64,000 bases of DNA from Capitulum mitella (Eukaryota; Arthropoda; Thecostraca; Pollicipedomorpha; Pollicipedidae), in contig CP099845.1 of assembly GCA_030062745.1 (NCBI GenBank), positions 19,694,903 through 19,758,902 on the forward strand, written 5' to 3'. Below the pieces are notes generated by a model, which was given only the letters and a program-made list of their open reading frames with translations, did no database searches and had not been told where the DNA came from. How positions within the stretch are numbered: position 1 is the stretch's first letter; each line of letters starts with the position of its first letter. The position numbers and the translations under genes were made by a program. Positions 11,925 to 22,980 of the stretch are shown piece after piece.

Positions 11925-14215
11925 ATTTAGACTAAATGCTCAATACCTGAAGCCTAAAATCGTAGAACTATGTCATGAATTGCATTTCTTCAGTTATGAC
12001 AAAATGATCTGTGAATTCTTCCTAAAACGTAACTCTCCTAATGGCCTGCTTATGATCCCTGGATATGTTTTGAGACAGTTCAAGCATAATTTCGCCCCTG
12101 CATCGGATACGGAGGCGTTGCCGTACTTTGTCGGGTTGGTGCTGACGTGAAAAGATAAATGTTCCGAGCTTCAAGGACTCCTTCTCTAAATTAGAGTCTC
12201 TGTGGCATGTCTTTTGATGGGACCGGAAGAAATTTGTTGTCGGAGCTGTGTGCCGTTCACCCAGATATACCTCAGCTGCATTAGACGCGGACTTTGAAGA
12301 TCTCGAAACTCATTACCGGTATGCTTTGCTCAAACATCCGGGATGTGTTGTTATTATCACTGGCGATTTAAACGGCAACTTATTGGCTGAGCCTTCCACT
12401 CATCCCGCTTGACGGGGGACGTTTGATTTTTTAAATAAGTACTCGTTGTCTCAACTCGGACGGAACCCACATACTCATCTGGCTCTCTGTTAGACGTCCT
12501 GATTGTCAATCGTGACTCTTCTTACTACATTGACACTAGGCACGGCCACTTTAGTCCTCACAGATTTGTCAGGGTCGTAGGCAATATACCTTAGACCACG
12601 TCACAAGCCAACCATCGTGCAAAGCCGACTGTGGCGTCGTATTGATCTGCATGCTCTTCACCGTGATCTCTCCCACTGTGACCGGAGGGCTGTTTATTCC
12701 TCAGAGACCGTTACTGAAATGTGGACCGTTTAACGCTGACGTGTTTCGTGGCGTGGTCGATCGTCACGCGCCTCTAAGAAACATTAGGTTCCGAAATCCT
12801 ACAGCGCCACCTATACCGAACCTCACCCGTGACCTCACTGCCCAGAGAGATATCTCTGCGCATGCATGGCCACGGCTCTGATAAATACCGTGCTGGCACC
12901 AGGGCGGTACGGTCCGCGATTTGTGCTGTTACCAGACGTGACGTGGCTGAACATATTTGTTATCCTGGACCAGGGTCTGTTTGGCGCAATTCGCGACCCA
13001 TCATCGGTGGCAAAAAACTTGGCTTATGCGTATCGCCTTCTGTTAGCCCTGACACCATGAACCAGTTTTTTTGTTAACGTAGGGCCGACTGTGACTACTG
13101 AGGTTACGGGTCGCAGAGACACCCTAGACTTACCTGACCGGCTGCCTCGCGTCGGGGCCCGTCTCTCGTCACCGCAGCCCATTAGTCTAAAACACTTTGG
13201 ACACATCGTTTTTAACATGCGAAATTGATCCGCCTGCGGCCCCGATGGACTTTGCATCACGGTTTTTAAAATGACTTTTCACTTCATCGGCTCAGTTTTG
13301 CTACATGTCATCAATGCTGGTATTACTTTTAACGACATTCCGCGGTTTTGGAAACACGCTGTGGTTTGTCCCACTTTCAAGGCCGGCGATCCATACAACC
13401 CTTCCAACTACTGTCCTATTTCTATCCTTCCGGCCATAGCCAAAATAATTGAGAAGGCGGTGCAGCATCAGTTTCACTCCTACTTGTCAAAACAATCACC
13501 CCTTTACTCCCACTTGACATGGCTTTCGACCCCTCCATTCGACCGAAACTGCTCTACGGAGCATTTTGGACCATATTTGTCTGCTATGGATGGGGGCGAA
13601 ATCTCGCTACTGTGCCTTATTGATCTCAGCCGATGCTTTGACGTAACAGATCATTCTAAATTAATGTCTAAGCTGCAGCTTTACGGTATCGATACGACAT
13701 GGTTCTGAAATTATCTTCCCGGCCACGCCCAGTGTCAGCATCGCTTCCTTATCTGATGCCAGACAAATTTCAGCTCCACTTCGTAACATCCAGGGCGTTT
13801 TTCATGGTTCTTCTCTGGGCCCGTTCCTCTGTACCCTTTTCGCCAACGACTTGAGTCTGCCTGCCGCCGATGCCTTTGTAATACAACATGCTGACGACAC
13901 CCAGGTGCTGGTCTTGGGCCAAAAATCTGATTTGCCGTCGCTGCTCGCCGACATGGAAACCATGCTGTCCTCTCTAGATGACTACTTTCGTTTCAACGGT
14001 CTGAAGGTTAAGGAAGCAAAATTTGGGCTTCCCCTTGGAATATTAATGGTTATATGGTTAAGGAAGTCAAAATTTGTGCAGCCTCCCCCTTTTCGATACA
14101 GTTCTGGGACTCCTTCATCAATCCCTGCTCAGAAGCAAAAAACGTTGGTGTTATCTTTGACCGATTCCTCTCTTGATTGTGATTCAGGCGGTCTGCGTTG
14201 TAGATCGGGAGGATA
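11925..14215 (+). mobile_element. decayed non-LTR retrotransposon (LINE): endonuclease and reverse transcriptase
   Basis: Frames broken by stops and frameshifts read in LINE order. An AP-endonuclease N-terminus (LNAQYLKPKIVEL, then IPGYVLRQF) lies at 11925-12149. The central endonuclease at 12191-12415 contains ESLWHVF, FVVGAVCRSP and the diagnostic ITGDLNGN. A linker with VDRHAPLRNIRFR lies near 12750. The reverse transcriptase begins with ACGPDGLCITVFK near 13230, then WKHAVVCPTFKAGDP, NPSNYCPISILPAIAKIIEK and LIDLSRCFDVTDH (13271-13708), and ends with QHADDTQVLVL and FNGLKVKEAK (13851-14030), where HADD replaces the usual YADD/FADD. GDLN plus ADDTQ suggests a CR1/L2-like clade. It cannot be active. 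It lies beside, and probably inside, a sequence shared with 60.4 kb. Confidence 0.85.
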
Positions 14216-14235
14216 ACGGGACGCAGCGCGTATAG

Positions 14236-14400
14236 TTGACGAGAGTTACATGGTGTAGTGGACGGATATCCACATTACACTGCAGCAGGGACGTCGGAAG
14301 CTCCGTAGAGATGGGAGCAAATGTGATTTCTACCTCGTTTCTTTCCGTGCGAAGCCATGGGGTTAACCCGGCGCCGCCTGCAGGGTGTCCAATAGCGCAC
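14236..14400. repeat. fragment of duplicated block (matches 60.37-60.5 kb)
   Basis: The sequence starting 'gttgacgagagttacatggtgtag' and running to 'gtagagatgg' recurs nearly identically at about 60,375-60,500, where it continues into sequence found here only at 16.79 kb. About 2.4 kb, including a hAT-like element, has therefore been inserted in this copy, or that region has been deleted from the other. Confidence 0.7.
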
Positions 14401-15325
14401 CCCTCGGTTTTTCTTGAATAACTTCTGAACCGTTAGGGTCATCCCAACCAAATTTTCAGTATGTGTTCAACAATCAACTCCACATATTTTGACATCAAAA
14501 CCATTGCTATCAAAACCATGTGAGGTCAGGTCATGCAGATATGGCGCCAAAAATGAACCCTTTCATGCTTATTTTTGTCTCTTCAGGCGGTGACGAGAGC
14601 ATGCTTCTTTTTTACAATATTTGTGAGTATAATGTACGGATTATTTGAACTTTTATAGGCAACGGTCCCCAAAAGGACACGCAGTCGTGGCATGTTAACA
14701 TAAGAGATCTTGCTAGGTCACATGCATGATGGCAATTTGACTGATTCGCATTGTGGTTGACAGAAGTGGTTCCCGCTGGCCATCCCCATCGTTCAAGCCA
14801 GACAAGCATATCCATATAGCAAATCTATACGTGCTTCTTAGCAAAGTCCATCAAATGTAATGTGTGATCAGGTCAAGTCAGGTCACGTTATAGATAGATG
14901 TCAAAATAGAATGAAAGACAAGATTGTCCGTGGGAGATCGTTCAGTAGCAGCAAAGAACAATTATTGTTCCTAGTCAGGAAATAAAAAATTACTGTGTGC
15001 TGACCTGGTTTGATCTTGACTCGCTACAGAGCAGACAGAACATACTTCATTACGACGAGATGCCATTTCAGTTTTGTTAGGAATTAATTCAGTTAAGCAG
15101 TTAAGAATCGCAGCGAATAATGTTTGCACTTCGTCAGGAACAGTAATACAACTTTATCTGACCTGACCTAGATTGGATGAAACCCAGACTATGCAAAACT
15201 GATCTTGATAAGACTTCACTTTCATCTTTTTTGCCACGTAGATCAAAACGGCAGCGTGTAAATATCGATATTTGACATGCAAAGTAAGACCAGTATTTCG
15301 TCTGAACGAGGTTGACCTTCACCTG
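14400..15325. other. unassigned stretch rich in GGTCA half-sites
   Basis: No gene is visible. AGGTCA/TGACCT half-sites occur repeatedly (near 14523, 14715, 14869-14885 and 15160), more than the surroundings would suggest. Otherwise it is featureless. Confidence 0.4.
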
Positions 15326-15331
15326 GCAATT

Positions 15332-16520
15332 TTACTATCCCGCCCCCGACTGGTTTTTCCAAGATTGCGAGAAAACGAACAAACGCAGCGCCACGAAACT
15401 TTGTGTACCTTTTATTTAGTCATTTTTACACCTTGTATTTAATTTTCGGACTCAGGTCACATACGGTGTCTGACCTAGGTCAGGTTAAATGGACCTATGT
15501 CCAAAAAAGTTAAGCGCCCTGTAACTTTGTTGGAAAACATATTACAGGTTGATTTAATGGGTTACAGATTTTGACACATTCAACAAATCTGCTATCTCGG
15601 ATTTCTTGGCAATGTCCGGGTCATTGACCTAAGGCTAAGCCCGTTTTTAAAATAAGTCGTCATTTTGTTTTCAAATTGACGGTTTTTTGAGGACTCTGTG
15701 CTTAGGGTGATCCAAACGCCCAGTTTCCGTCAATGGGCAAAGTTTCAGTGACCTCCGACCACTGACCTGAGGTCAAGTCACGAATAACTGTTATGAGTCA
15801 AAACGCACTGCCATCAAAATCGACGAGGAATGACTCAGATCGGGGTGAAATTGACGGAACTGGCACGCACAGGTGCGACTAATACCATAAAGTTTAAATG
15901 TCTCAAAAAATTGCATATTTTGGAAATAAACAGACTTTACCGAATAAAGCTCCGACAGTTATGTAGATCGATTACTACTGAGTTTTTCCAGAATTTAAAC
16001 CTGAGCCATCATCCCAAGAACCACTAGAATAAAAAAACAGCACATGGAATGGCATATTTCGCGAAAATGAAAGAACGCTAAAATTAGGTCCCGTTGATTT
16101 CATACCACCTTCGTGGGCGGCGCCCACCATGCAGAGGTGCGATAATCACCGTGACTTTAACTCAACGTCTCCGTGTACATATGAAACAAATAAGGGAAAT
16201 TAGGTGCGTATCAGCATTTGCAGACTTTTACCTGTCCGCTGATGCCTTTATCAGGACTTTATCAGTCACAGCCCTTGAGATCCAGGCCGTTCCTCGTTTT
16301 CATTCAGGGGGCTGTGAGAAAACGTATATAGGACGTAAATGGGTTACATATTATCCAAAACTAAAAACAAGACCAGTTTCGAACTCTATTCGTCGCGAGC
16401 TTTCCAACAGTGTGCATATTTTTATCGTGCTGCTAACCGTTTGGGAGTTAAAGGAGGGTGGTCAACCGCCCTACCAGTCGGGTGTGCATGGCGCTGACTC
16501 GCAGTCGGGCGCGGGCTATT
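15332..16520. mobile_element. non-autonomous DNA transposon, hAT-like (copy a)
   Basis: About 1.19 kb, bounded on the left by CCCGCCCCCGACTGG and on the right by the inverted form (cgcagtcgggcgcggg). Subterminal inverted GACTGG words accompany both ends. The body aligns with 37,531-38,735, for example 'gaaaacgaac(a/g)aacgcagcgccac'. No transposase motif is seen. The hAT assignment rests on the better-preserved second copy, which has an 8-bp target duplication; here the flanks show no clear duplication. Confidence 0.6.
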
Positions 16521-17920
16521 TTAGCATGCATCTGATGCAGAAGATCGTGACCTTTTGTTTGACCTCACTGAAGTGTCAGTTTTTCCAACGTCATGTTATG
16601 CGTTTTACTTGACTTGTGACCTCGACAGCCACGTGGTCAGGACTACCGTGATATTTTCTGAATCGCAAGACTCAGGGCTATCGATTGGTGATAGAGCGGT
16701 CGAGACACGACAATTGGATCCTGAGGTAGCAGGGGGTGCTCTTTATGACACGCCCAGGCGGTCGCAGGTACCAAAACACGCCAGGCGGGGCCGGGTTAAT
16801 ATTAAATGTTGTCCAAAGTTGGGGAGGAAGCAATCGCCCCCCTCTGCCCTCTCCACGGTTCCTACGCCCCTGTATAGTAGACCTGTCTTGACTCGCAGTG
16901 AATTCGGATTACGTTTTGGGAATTCTTTGCAATAAAGATTGAAGAACCCGAAACAAATTGAGCTTTGCAAGAACACACGTCACAAACTGTTGGCGGGAAA
17001 TCAAATCAGATGGAAATCTAATCAAATGTCGAATGCTGCAGTACATGAGAGACCACACTACAACTGATTATGTGAACGATTTTGCAGTGGGGTAATAGAT
17101 GCACGGTGAAGTCATAGCAATAATGGCTAAGTTTTGTTGATGACGTCGGCCGACCTTGGCTAACCTCGGACAAGAGTGTTGACTTCGTTGAGGTCACCAG
17201 CGGTTGCCACTCGTGAGAATAATGGCTGCCTGAGTCCCGAGTCATGCGGTTGAAATGTTGCGTGGGTGGTGCTACAGGCCGTTTTTTTCGTGAGTACTTA
17301 TCAATTTGATGTTGCAGATGTCAGTGCAGTGCGGGTGCAGTTGTCAGTGCAATGTTGCGGGAACTTTTATTGCGGCGCGTCGTTTCCCTATATCTGGTGC
17401 ACTGTAAATGCTGCAGGCATGACGTCACGTCATTGCGTGTCTGACGTCACTCTTAAAAATGACGTCGCGGTGTTGAAGACTTCCATGAAAATGTTTAGAC
17501 TTCCGGTGTTTCAAGGCATAATACAAATAACGGAATAGTTATCTGCCCACTCTTTTTAGTCCGCTCATGTTGTTTGTTGGATTCCCACCAAGGCTAACTA
17601 TTCCCTGGAAATCGTTCGGATCTGTTTATGGCGCGGTGCCAGTTTGGGTCTTTGCAGCCCGAAGCCATCGCAGGTCTGATGACACTTTCCAGTGAACAAT
17701 AGTTTTGCGGTCGAGGACCCATTTTTATGCTGCGATAGCCGACATGTCAGGACCAGGAGATACGCTCTTGCGTTCATGTCTGTCGAAACACCGCGGGAAT
17801 GCAAATGTGGACAGGCCGGCTAGGATGGTCCTGAAATGCCGTATTGGACGTTTTCAAAAGTACTTTCACAGGGTTCTGTTTTGGCAATTTTGATCGGTGT
17901 TTACCACTGTTAGATGGAGG

Positions 17921-18184
17921 TTGGATGTCTCCCATTTGGCGTCGCAGTCTCCCATGCCGTCTGTATGGGTGGCCGACAGCTAGCACCATGAACGCAGGCA
18001 CGGGTCGGCTTGGGTTCCCATATGAAGCTGTCGGGATCCAAGCTGTTGGGTTTTGGAGCATTATTTGGCGACTTCCATATGAAAACCCGAGCCGACCCGT
18101 GCCTGCACTCATGGTGATAGCGGCCGGCCATCCATATAGACAGCACTGGAGACTGCAACGTCCCGAAAACGACACGAATCATCC
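17921..18184. mobile_element. fold-back element (MITE-like), copy a
   Basis: A long imperfect inverted repeat of about 265 bp. The left arm starts ttggatgtctccc and the right arm ends in its complement, with GGCACGGGTCGGCTTGGG opposed by CCCGAGCCGACCCGTGCC near the centre. A second copy lies at 61,834-62,099. The open frames crossing it on both strands are by-products of the hairpin. Confidence 0.75.
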
Positions 18185-18878
18185 ATTTGACAGTGGGAAG
18201 CGCCAATCAGAATTGGCAAAATTCTGCATGAACCATTTCCAAAACAACATTTGTGGACCACCTAATGACCCCTGACATTGTCATCATTCCTCAAATCGAT
18301 TGTGAGGTGTCAGTTCTGTCTGGTCTGTGTGGAACTGTGAAGTTAAAAATCGCCGGCTAGAGTAAACCTAAGAGTAGGGATTTCATTTCTTTTGGTTGGG
18401 TGAATACGTCAACGCTATGCTATGGCCATGTACTCAAGAGAGCAAATCGAAAAGGCTGACAGTAAACGACAGATCTGTTTAGTGGTAGTTGTTATTTCCG
18501 TCATGATGTCGCCTGCAATACCTAGGTTTCAACAACTCTGTCGTCTCTATGGTGCCTGAGTGTTCTTCAAACTGTGTTCATTGTCCATGAGAATAATGTC
18601 TTCTATGGATGGAGGAGACGCAAAACTCCACGAAAAATGCCAATGTGTTTTCATAATATGTCTGCATTGATCGTAACATTCACGGTTACAAGATTGCGGA
18701 ATAAATTGTGTCAAGACACATCTGGAACTTTGACCGTACGTCAAAGTGGATGCATTCGCCGAATGACCATGGTGGTGTGTTGTGTTATATCTGGGCCGTC
18801 GCAAACTCCAAAAAACAGCGAGCGGACGAGAAAGGAGTTATCTGATGTCTTCTACACAAACGTTAAAGTCTGTTGTGT

Positions 18879-19473
18879 TTAGCCCTTGTATCCACCCTTG
18901 TAGCCGCCTTCGTAACCGCCCCTGGATCCACCTCCGTAGCCTCCCTTGTAGCCGCCGCCGTATCCTTCCCTCGACCTTCCTCCGTATCCCTTGTATCTGC
19001 CCTTCCTGTAGCCTCCATCGTATCCAGCTGAGGCTACAGCCGCCATGGCAACAAACAGAAGAATCTGAAATCGGCAAAACAGAAGATCCCATTTCAGTTG
19101 AAGCAAATGTGTGCTAAATGAACAAAGATGCCCCCAGGGGGAAGAAAATGGACGAGTCGTCTAAACGTATGCTCGCGAGTCCTCGGCGAAAGCATGAGTT
19201 CTATTATGTTGTTGAACACACACCCGAGAAATGGCCGAGAGTTGATTACTCGTGGCAAATCTCGGTCTTGTAGCCGTTCCTAATCATTCACTTTTGGATA
19301 TATCAGTCCCAAGCGCATGTAGGACTATCACAGGGAGGAATGACTTGTTCATCTTATCGTTAAAAACCACGTTTATCTTAAAAATGCGCCGTCTACAACT
19401 GTCATCTCCGAGTTCTCCCATCTCTTCCAAATGTTCTGCGGTACGGACTAGTTACCAGCAGCTTGAAGTTCAT
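18879..19473 (-). CDS. Gly/Tyr-rich secreted peptide, copy 3 (two exons)
   Basis: On the minus strand, exon 1 is 19456-19473 (MNFKLL) and exon 2 is 18879-19064, with a 391-bp phase-0 intron and acceptor TTTCAG. The precursor is 67 residues: a 19-residue signal (ILLFVAMAAVASA core) and a 48-residue mature chain. It carries more substitutions than most copies: GYDGGYRKGRYKGYGG, RSREGYGG and GGYEGGYKGGYKG, so acidic residues have entered the repeats. The donor is GTAACT and the TATA-like box is CATAGAA (19547-19553), both weaker than in other copies. The frame is intact, but expression may be reduced. It is the intact partner of pseudogene copy 11. Confidence 0.78.
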
Positions 19474-19546
19474 GCTTTCACCTGTTGCCGAGGCTTGTGA
19501 CTGCTTGGAGCTGAGAAGTGTCTGCCTGCTGCCACTGGTGGGCGGC

Positions 19547-19623
19547 TTCTATGCTGCTATGTCTCAGAGACCTGGCCTTCACGTGCATGGTCGGTGCACA
19601 TCAGTAAGCCGTGCGTCGTGATA
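19547..19623 (-). promoter_or_regulatory. promoter module of copy 3 with weak TATA
   Basis: The conserved words are present on the minus strand (TATCACGAC, GTGCACCGACCATGCACGTGAAGGCC, GTCTCTGAGACA), but the TATA box has decayed to CATAGAA. The paralogous copy 11 has CATAAAA at the same place. Confidence 0.6.
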
Positions 19624-20199
19624 GTCCAGTCGGTCCCGGTGCTGTCCAACGAAACGCGAGGCCAGTTACATAACTGACGCCGTGTACATTCATCAATGTC
19701 GCATCACCTAAACAGTCCAGTTTCCCGATCGACACGTCAACATTGTTATGGAGTTCTAGATGTTATGCGTTTGCATTATTTCAATGCAAGATATTCAATT
19801 CCTCAGTAACGGGACTCTTACGACAAATTTTGGTTTGACAAGGCTCACGGGACTGTGTGAATCATGCGCCTTGTTCTGGACGGATGCTAGATTTCTTGTA
19901 TTCGATGACTTACCAGGCCATTTGGTACGCTATTCTACTTAAAGGCAGATGTACTTCTTTGTCAGTTGTTGATTCACAATCGTCTTGTTTATGATTGTCC
20001 TTGACGTGTGTTCTAGTGCCAAATGTTGGCATTGTTGAACCATTGATTCCACTTATCTGTTGAAATGAAAATGGAATATTTTTCATGCTAGATTATTTTG
20101 TAGTGACTGTTCTGGCAGAAACTAAGATGAGCTTTATTGTCAAATGCGTAATTTCAAACGAATCGTTACAGAAATGTATTTTAAACCTATCTGTCTGTC

Positions 20200-20760
20200 A
20201 ATCCAGTTGGGACCCAATCCGGCGGATTGGATCGAATTGTAAGATCTGTCGAACTGATCCAGTCCGGTCCGGTTGTTTCTGCTTCATTGACTCTTGTGCC
20301 GATCGCGACGCTGTCGCTTTGCTACCGTTCGCTGCTGCCGTTGCTTTCATAAGTCAGCCTCGGAAACACCTTGAACGCTCCAGCGTCTCCTGTATTAGGT
20401 AGTAAAATGTTGCTGATTTCGATCAATAATGCAACTGCCCTCCAGTGAGCTGGTGACACTGATGACGGAAAACTGGCGTCATTTATGAAAGTGGCCTCAC
20501 GTTTGGCTGGATATCACCAGGACTTCGGCCATTACCACCATGCCTTAACCCCGCACCACCTGGTGCTGGGGCATCCCGCCACCTGTTACCGCTGTGGGAA
20601 GGAGGGACTAAACAACCTTCCCCTATTACGTCAGGAACTAAGAAACCTATCTAAATACTTCTGACAACAGTCGCCTGGGAACGTCTGCCTCATCACAGGT
20701 GGTAAGTGTAACCTCTTAAGTTGACCTATGACGCCAGAAAGCAAGAAAATGCAAGACGTA
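20200..20760. repeat. dispersed repeat (copies at 33.54-34.07 and 46.73-47.24 kb)
   Basis: The words 'gatcg(c/t)gacgctg', 'ggatatcaccaggac' with 'ggccattaccaccatg', and 'ccgccacctgt' recur at 33,540-34,070 in the same orientation and at about 47,240-46,730 inverted. It forms the outer edge of the amplified block of copies 4, 5/6 and 8/9. No coding motif is visible. Confidence 0.7.
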
Positions 20761-20769
20761 GAAGAGACA

Positions 20770-21340
20770 CAATTTCAATGCCTACCGTGAAGGAATTTTT
20801 GCAACTGCCGGTCCGTCATGGGGCAGATGGTGTTCCGTAAATTGGTTTTCACCTGGCAGTACAGGGCCCCTGTCCTGCTAAAGGGGCATATAAAAATATA
20901 AACAGCACGGACCCCTTTTAAAAGTCATCGTGTTTCCTCTGCAGTAATGGCGCCCCTGCTGACATATGAGAATCACTGCTGGTCTCTAAGGGACTCGTGC
21001 TGATGTGCGGAGGAGGCCTCCGAGGGACTATTAACTGCATGAATCCGCTTTAGATCCGTTCATGTTCCATAACACTGAGCACTGTGATGTTCCACAAGAA
21101 AATAAATTTGGCGCCCAGAAATGAATTGGAGAAGGAACCGTTTTCATGTATTTTCTCACTTCTATGGGGTGCGTCTTTTTTCCGTTGTGTTTCTTATGCA
21201 TACGATGTGATTCGGGAGCCTTGCGGACCTAGGCGGGACACGTCTAAGCCGCAAAGGAGGCCACCGTGTTTTTGCGAACAGCATAGACTTGCTTTAGATG
21301 CCGCAAAATCCGTTAACATTTTATGATGTATGGCATTCTC
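20770..21340. repeat. part of amplified upstream block, degenerate minisatellite side
   Basis: It matches 29.45-30.2 kb (inverted), 49.5-50.05 kb and 55.65-56.24 kb, with shared phrases such as 'gcaactgccgg', 'cacagggcccctgtcct', 'aaacagcacgg(a)cccctttt' and 'gagaaggaaccgtttt'. It has no credible gene; the open frame near 21084 is the same sequence as one at 29452-29691. Confidence 0.65.
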
Positions 21341-21441
21341 CAGGAAACTGAAATTGATTTCTATCAATGCATTTGACAACGTACAGTTTTGATTTAACTT
21401 GGTACGTCCGAAGAACGTGTTCTTGTGCCGTTGCGTTCTTT

Positions 21442-21466
21442 CAGATATATGAATATATCATATATA

Positions 21467-21503
<37 letters not shown>
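21442..21503. repeat. (TA)n microsatellite
   Basis: A TA tract preceded by 'atatatgaatatatca' interruptions. It sits at the position in the amplified block where copies 5, 9 and 10 also carry TA-type tracts. Confidence 0.9.
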
Positions 21504-21506
<3 letters not shown>

Positions 21507-21999
21507 GTTTCTCGTATTGCAAAGCAAACGCAATGCATGTTGCCGAACGAAGAGGCCTACATCCTCTCCATTCCACTCCAACTCAGACGAAGGTCCGAGT
21601 TGGAGTTCCCCCCCTTGAGGAAAATCCTGATTTCGCTGCTGGATGATATGAACAACCGTTAAGTTCAATTTGGTGCATTTCGTAGCACAGCAATGTTTTA
21701 CGACCAAAGATTACCATGTTTTCACACAATGTCCATGTATGATGTCATACAATTCCCATATACAATGCTTACTGTTCTCCCGTAGATCAATCGACATGTG
21801 TAGTGTATTTCAAAAGTTCTTAATCGTTCTCCGCCTGCACGTTTGGTCCTCTAGCTTCAACACGTTTCGCATTGAAGCAACGGAAGTAAACAAAAGTCGC
21901 GTACATTTTCAGTTTATCGTGAGACGCGTGCAAACTTGTAAAAATTGATTCACTAGGTTTTACTGGGTCACGGTACTCAGATACGACCAAATAGTAAAC

Positions 22000-22200
22000 G
22001 TGGGTGTAATTAAAAATGCGCTTTCCCGCGAAGCTGCTCGTGCGAGGGCCATGGAAATGGTCCTACCTGGCGTCAGTCAAGGAGATGTCGCCAAGGCACT
22101 GCGCCTGTCACGCCCCATGGTGGACAAGATTATCACACGGAGGATCTTTTACTGACAAGCAACGCTCAGGCTGACCTTCGCAGGTCAGTCGGATGGTGAA
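22000..22200 (+). pseudogene. Tc1/mariner-like transposase N-terminal relic (copy 4 block)
   Basis: It reads ALSREAARARAMEMVLPG, SQGDVAKAL and LSRPMV, homologous to the better relic at 50,643. The start codon is GTG (22000) instead of ATG, and an internal deletion after the second helix removes the NxWWTRFS segment and shifts the frame. It is a helix-turn-helix DNA-binding domain fragment only, with no catalytic DDE region, and lies about 350 bp upstream of copy 4. Confidence 0.65.
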
Positions 22201-22400
22201 AATTGCCTGCAGATAAATCGTTCCTTGGGTAGAGGTCACATCTAGCTAGGCTCGTTGCTGGATTTCTCGGTGGTAGGCACTGTAAATTAACTCTGCCTCC
22301 CTTTGCCGCACCACTACGTTCATTGGAAATTTTCCACGAATCTCGCGCCCGGAAAGGCTTTGGTGTCGACTGACCATTCCCGCTCTAAAAACATCACAAT

Positions 22401-22479
22401 GGTCACGACTAAGAACGTTTATGTGCAGTAGCCATGTAAATACGCGAAGGCCATGTCTCTAGAACACCGCCTTATAAAA
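22401..22479 (+). promoter_or_regulatory. promoter module and TATA box of copy 4
   Basis: GGTCACGAC (22401-22409), ATGTGCAG, CCATGTAAATACG, GAAGGCCATGTCTCT, then TATAAAA at 22473-22479. This is the 'TATAAAAACC' subtype. Confidence 0.75.
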
Positions 22480-22553
22480 ACCGCCGCCGATTTGGAGAAG
22501 CAGGCAGACATTTCTCAGCTTCGAGTGAAGTCGCCAGCTCAGCAACTGTCAAC

Positions 22554-22980
22554 ATGAACTTCAAGCTCCTGGTAAGTTATATGAAACTGATAAAAACCAC
22601 CTGTTGTGCAGGGAATAACAGAGATTAAAAATGGCACATAACAAGATAAATTGCACAGTAGGTTGTGGTAGACTAGGTGGTTCAAGTGGCCGAAAAAGAT
22701 GTGCAAAAAAAACGATATTTAATGTCCCCTTGTCGTATCTGTCGCGTTGCTAACGGTTTGGAATATCTTGCGGTTTCAGATTCTGCTGTTTGTTGCCATG
22801 GTGGCCGTGGCCTCGGCTGGATACAGTGGAAGCTATGGGAAGGGCGGATACGGAGGTGGATACAAGAGAGGTTACGGAGGAAGATCCAGGGGAGGATACG
22901 GCGGCGGATACAAGGGCGGCTACGGAGGAGAATCCAGGGGCGGTTATGGAGGCGGCTACAAGGGTGGATACAAAGGCTAA
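22554..22980 (+). CDS. Gly/Tyr-rich secreted peptide, copy 4 (two exons)
   Basis: The exons are 22554-22571 (MNFKLL, donor GTAAGT) and 22780-22980 (acceptor TTTCAG), with a 208-bp phase-0 intron. The precursor is 72 residues: the canonical 19-residue signal and a 53-residue mature chain of GGYGGGYK..GYGG repeats ending GGYKGGYKG. One unit reads GGESRGG where others have GGGSRGG, and one reads YKRGYGG. It is four residues shorter than the 76-residue majority because one GYGG unit is missing near the N-terminus. The ATG at 22747 falls in the intron and is not the start. The Tc1 relic and conserved promoter lie upstream; a 3.1-kb repeat begins 250 bp downstream. Confidence 0.85.

Larger units (their letters stand above)
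16790..19870. repeat. segmental duplication A (matches 60.5-63.83 kb)
   Basis: It aligns in the same orientation with about 60,500-63,830, including a fold-back element, peptide gene copy 3 (versus pseudogene copy 11) and the upstream flank to 'acgacaaat(t)ttggtt(t)gacaa'. Identity is high by eye but with many substitutions and indels, so this duplication is older than the 3.1-kb repeat at 23.2 kb. Confidence 0.85.

Noticed and set aside
16094..16612. 172-codon plus-strand frame
   Set aside because: It covers the right half of the hAT-like non-autonomous element. The homologous stretch at 38.3-38.7 kb is interrupted, and there is no transposase signature.
20880..20905. TATA-like 'catataaaaatataaac' at 20.89 kb
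   Set aside because: The surrounding sequence is the shared upstream repeat, no gene follows, and equivalent positions in the other blocks lack the word.
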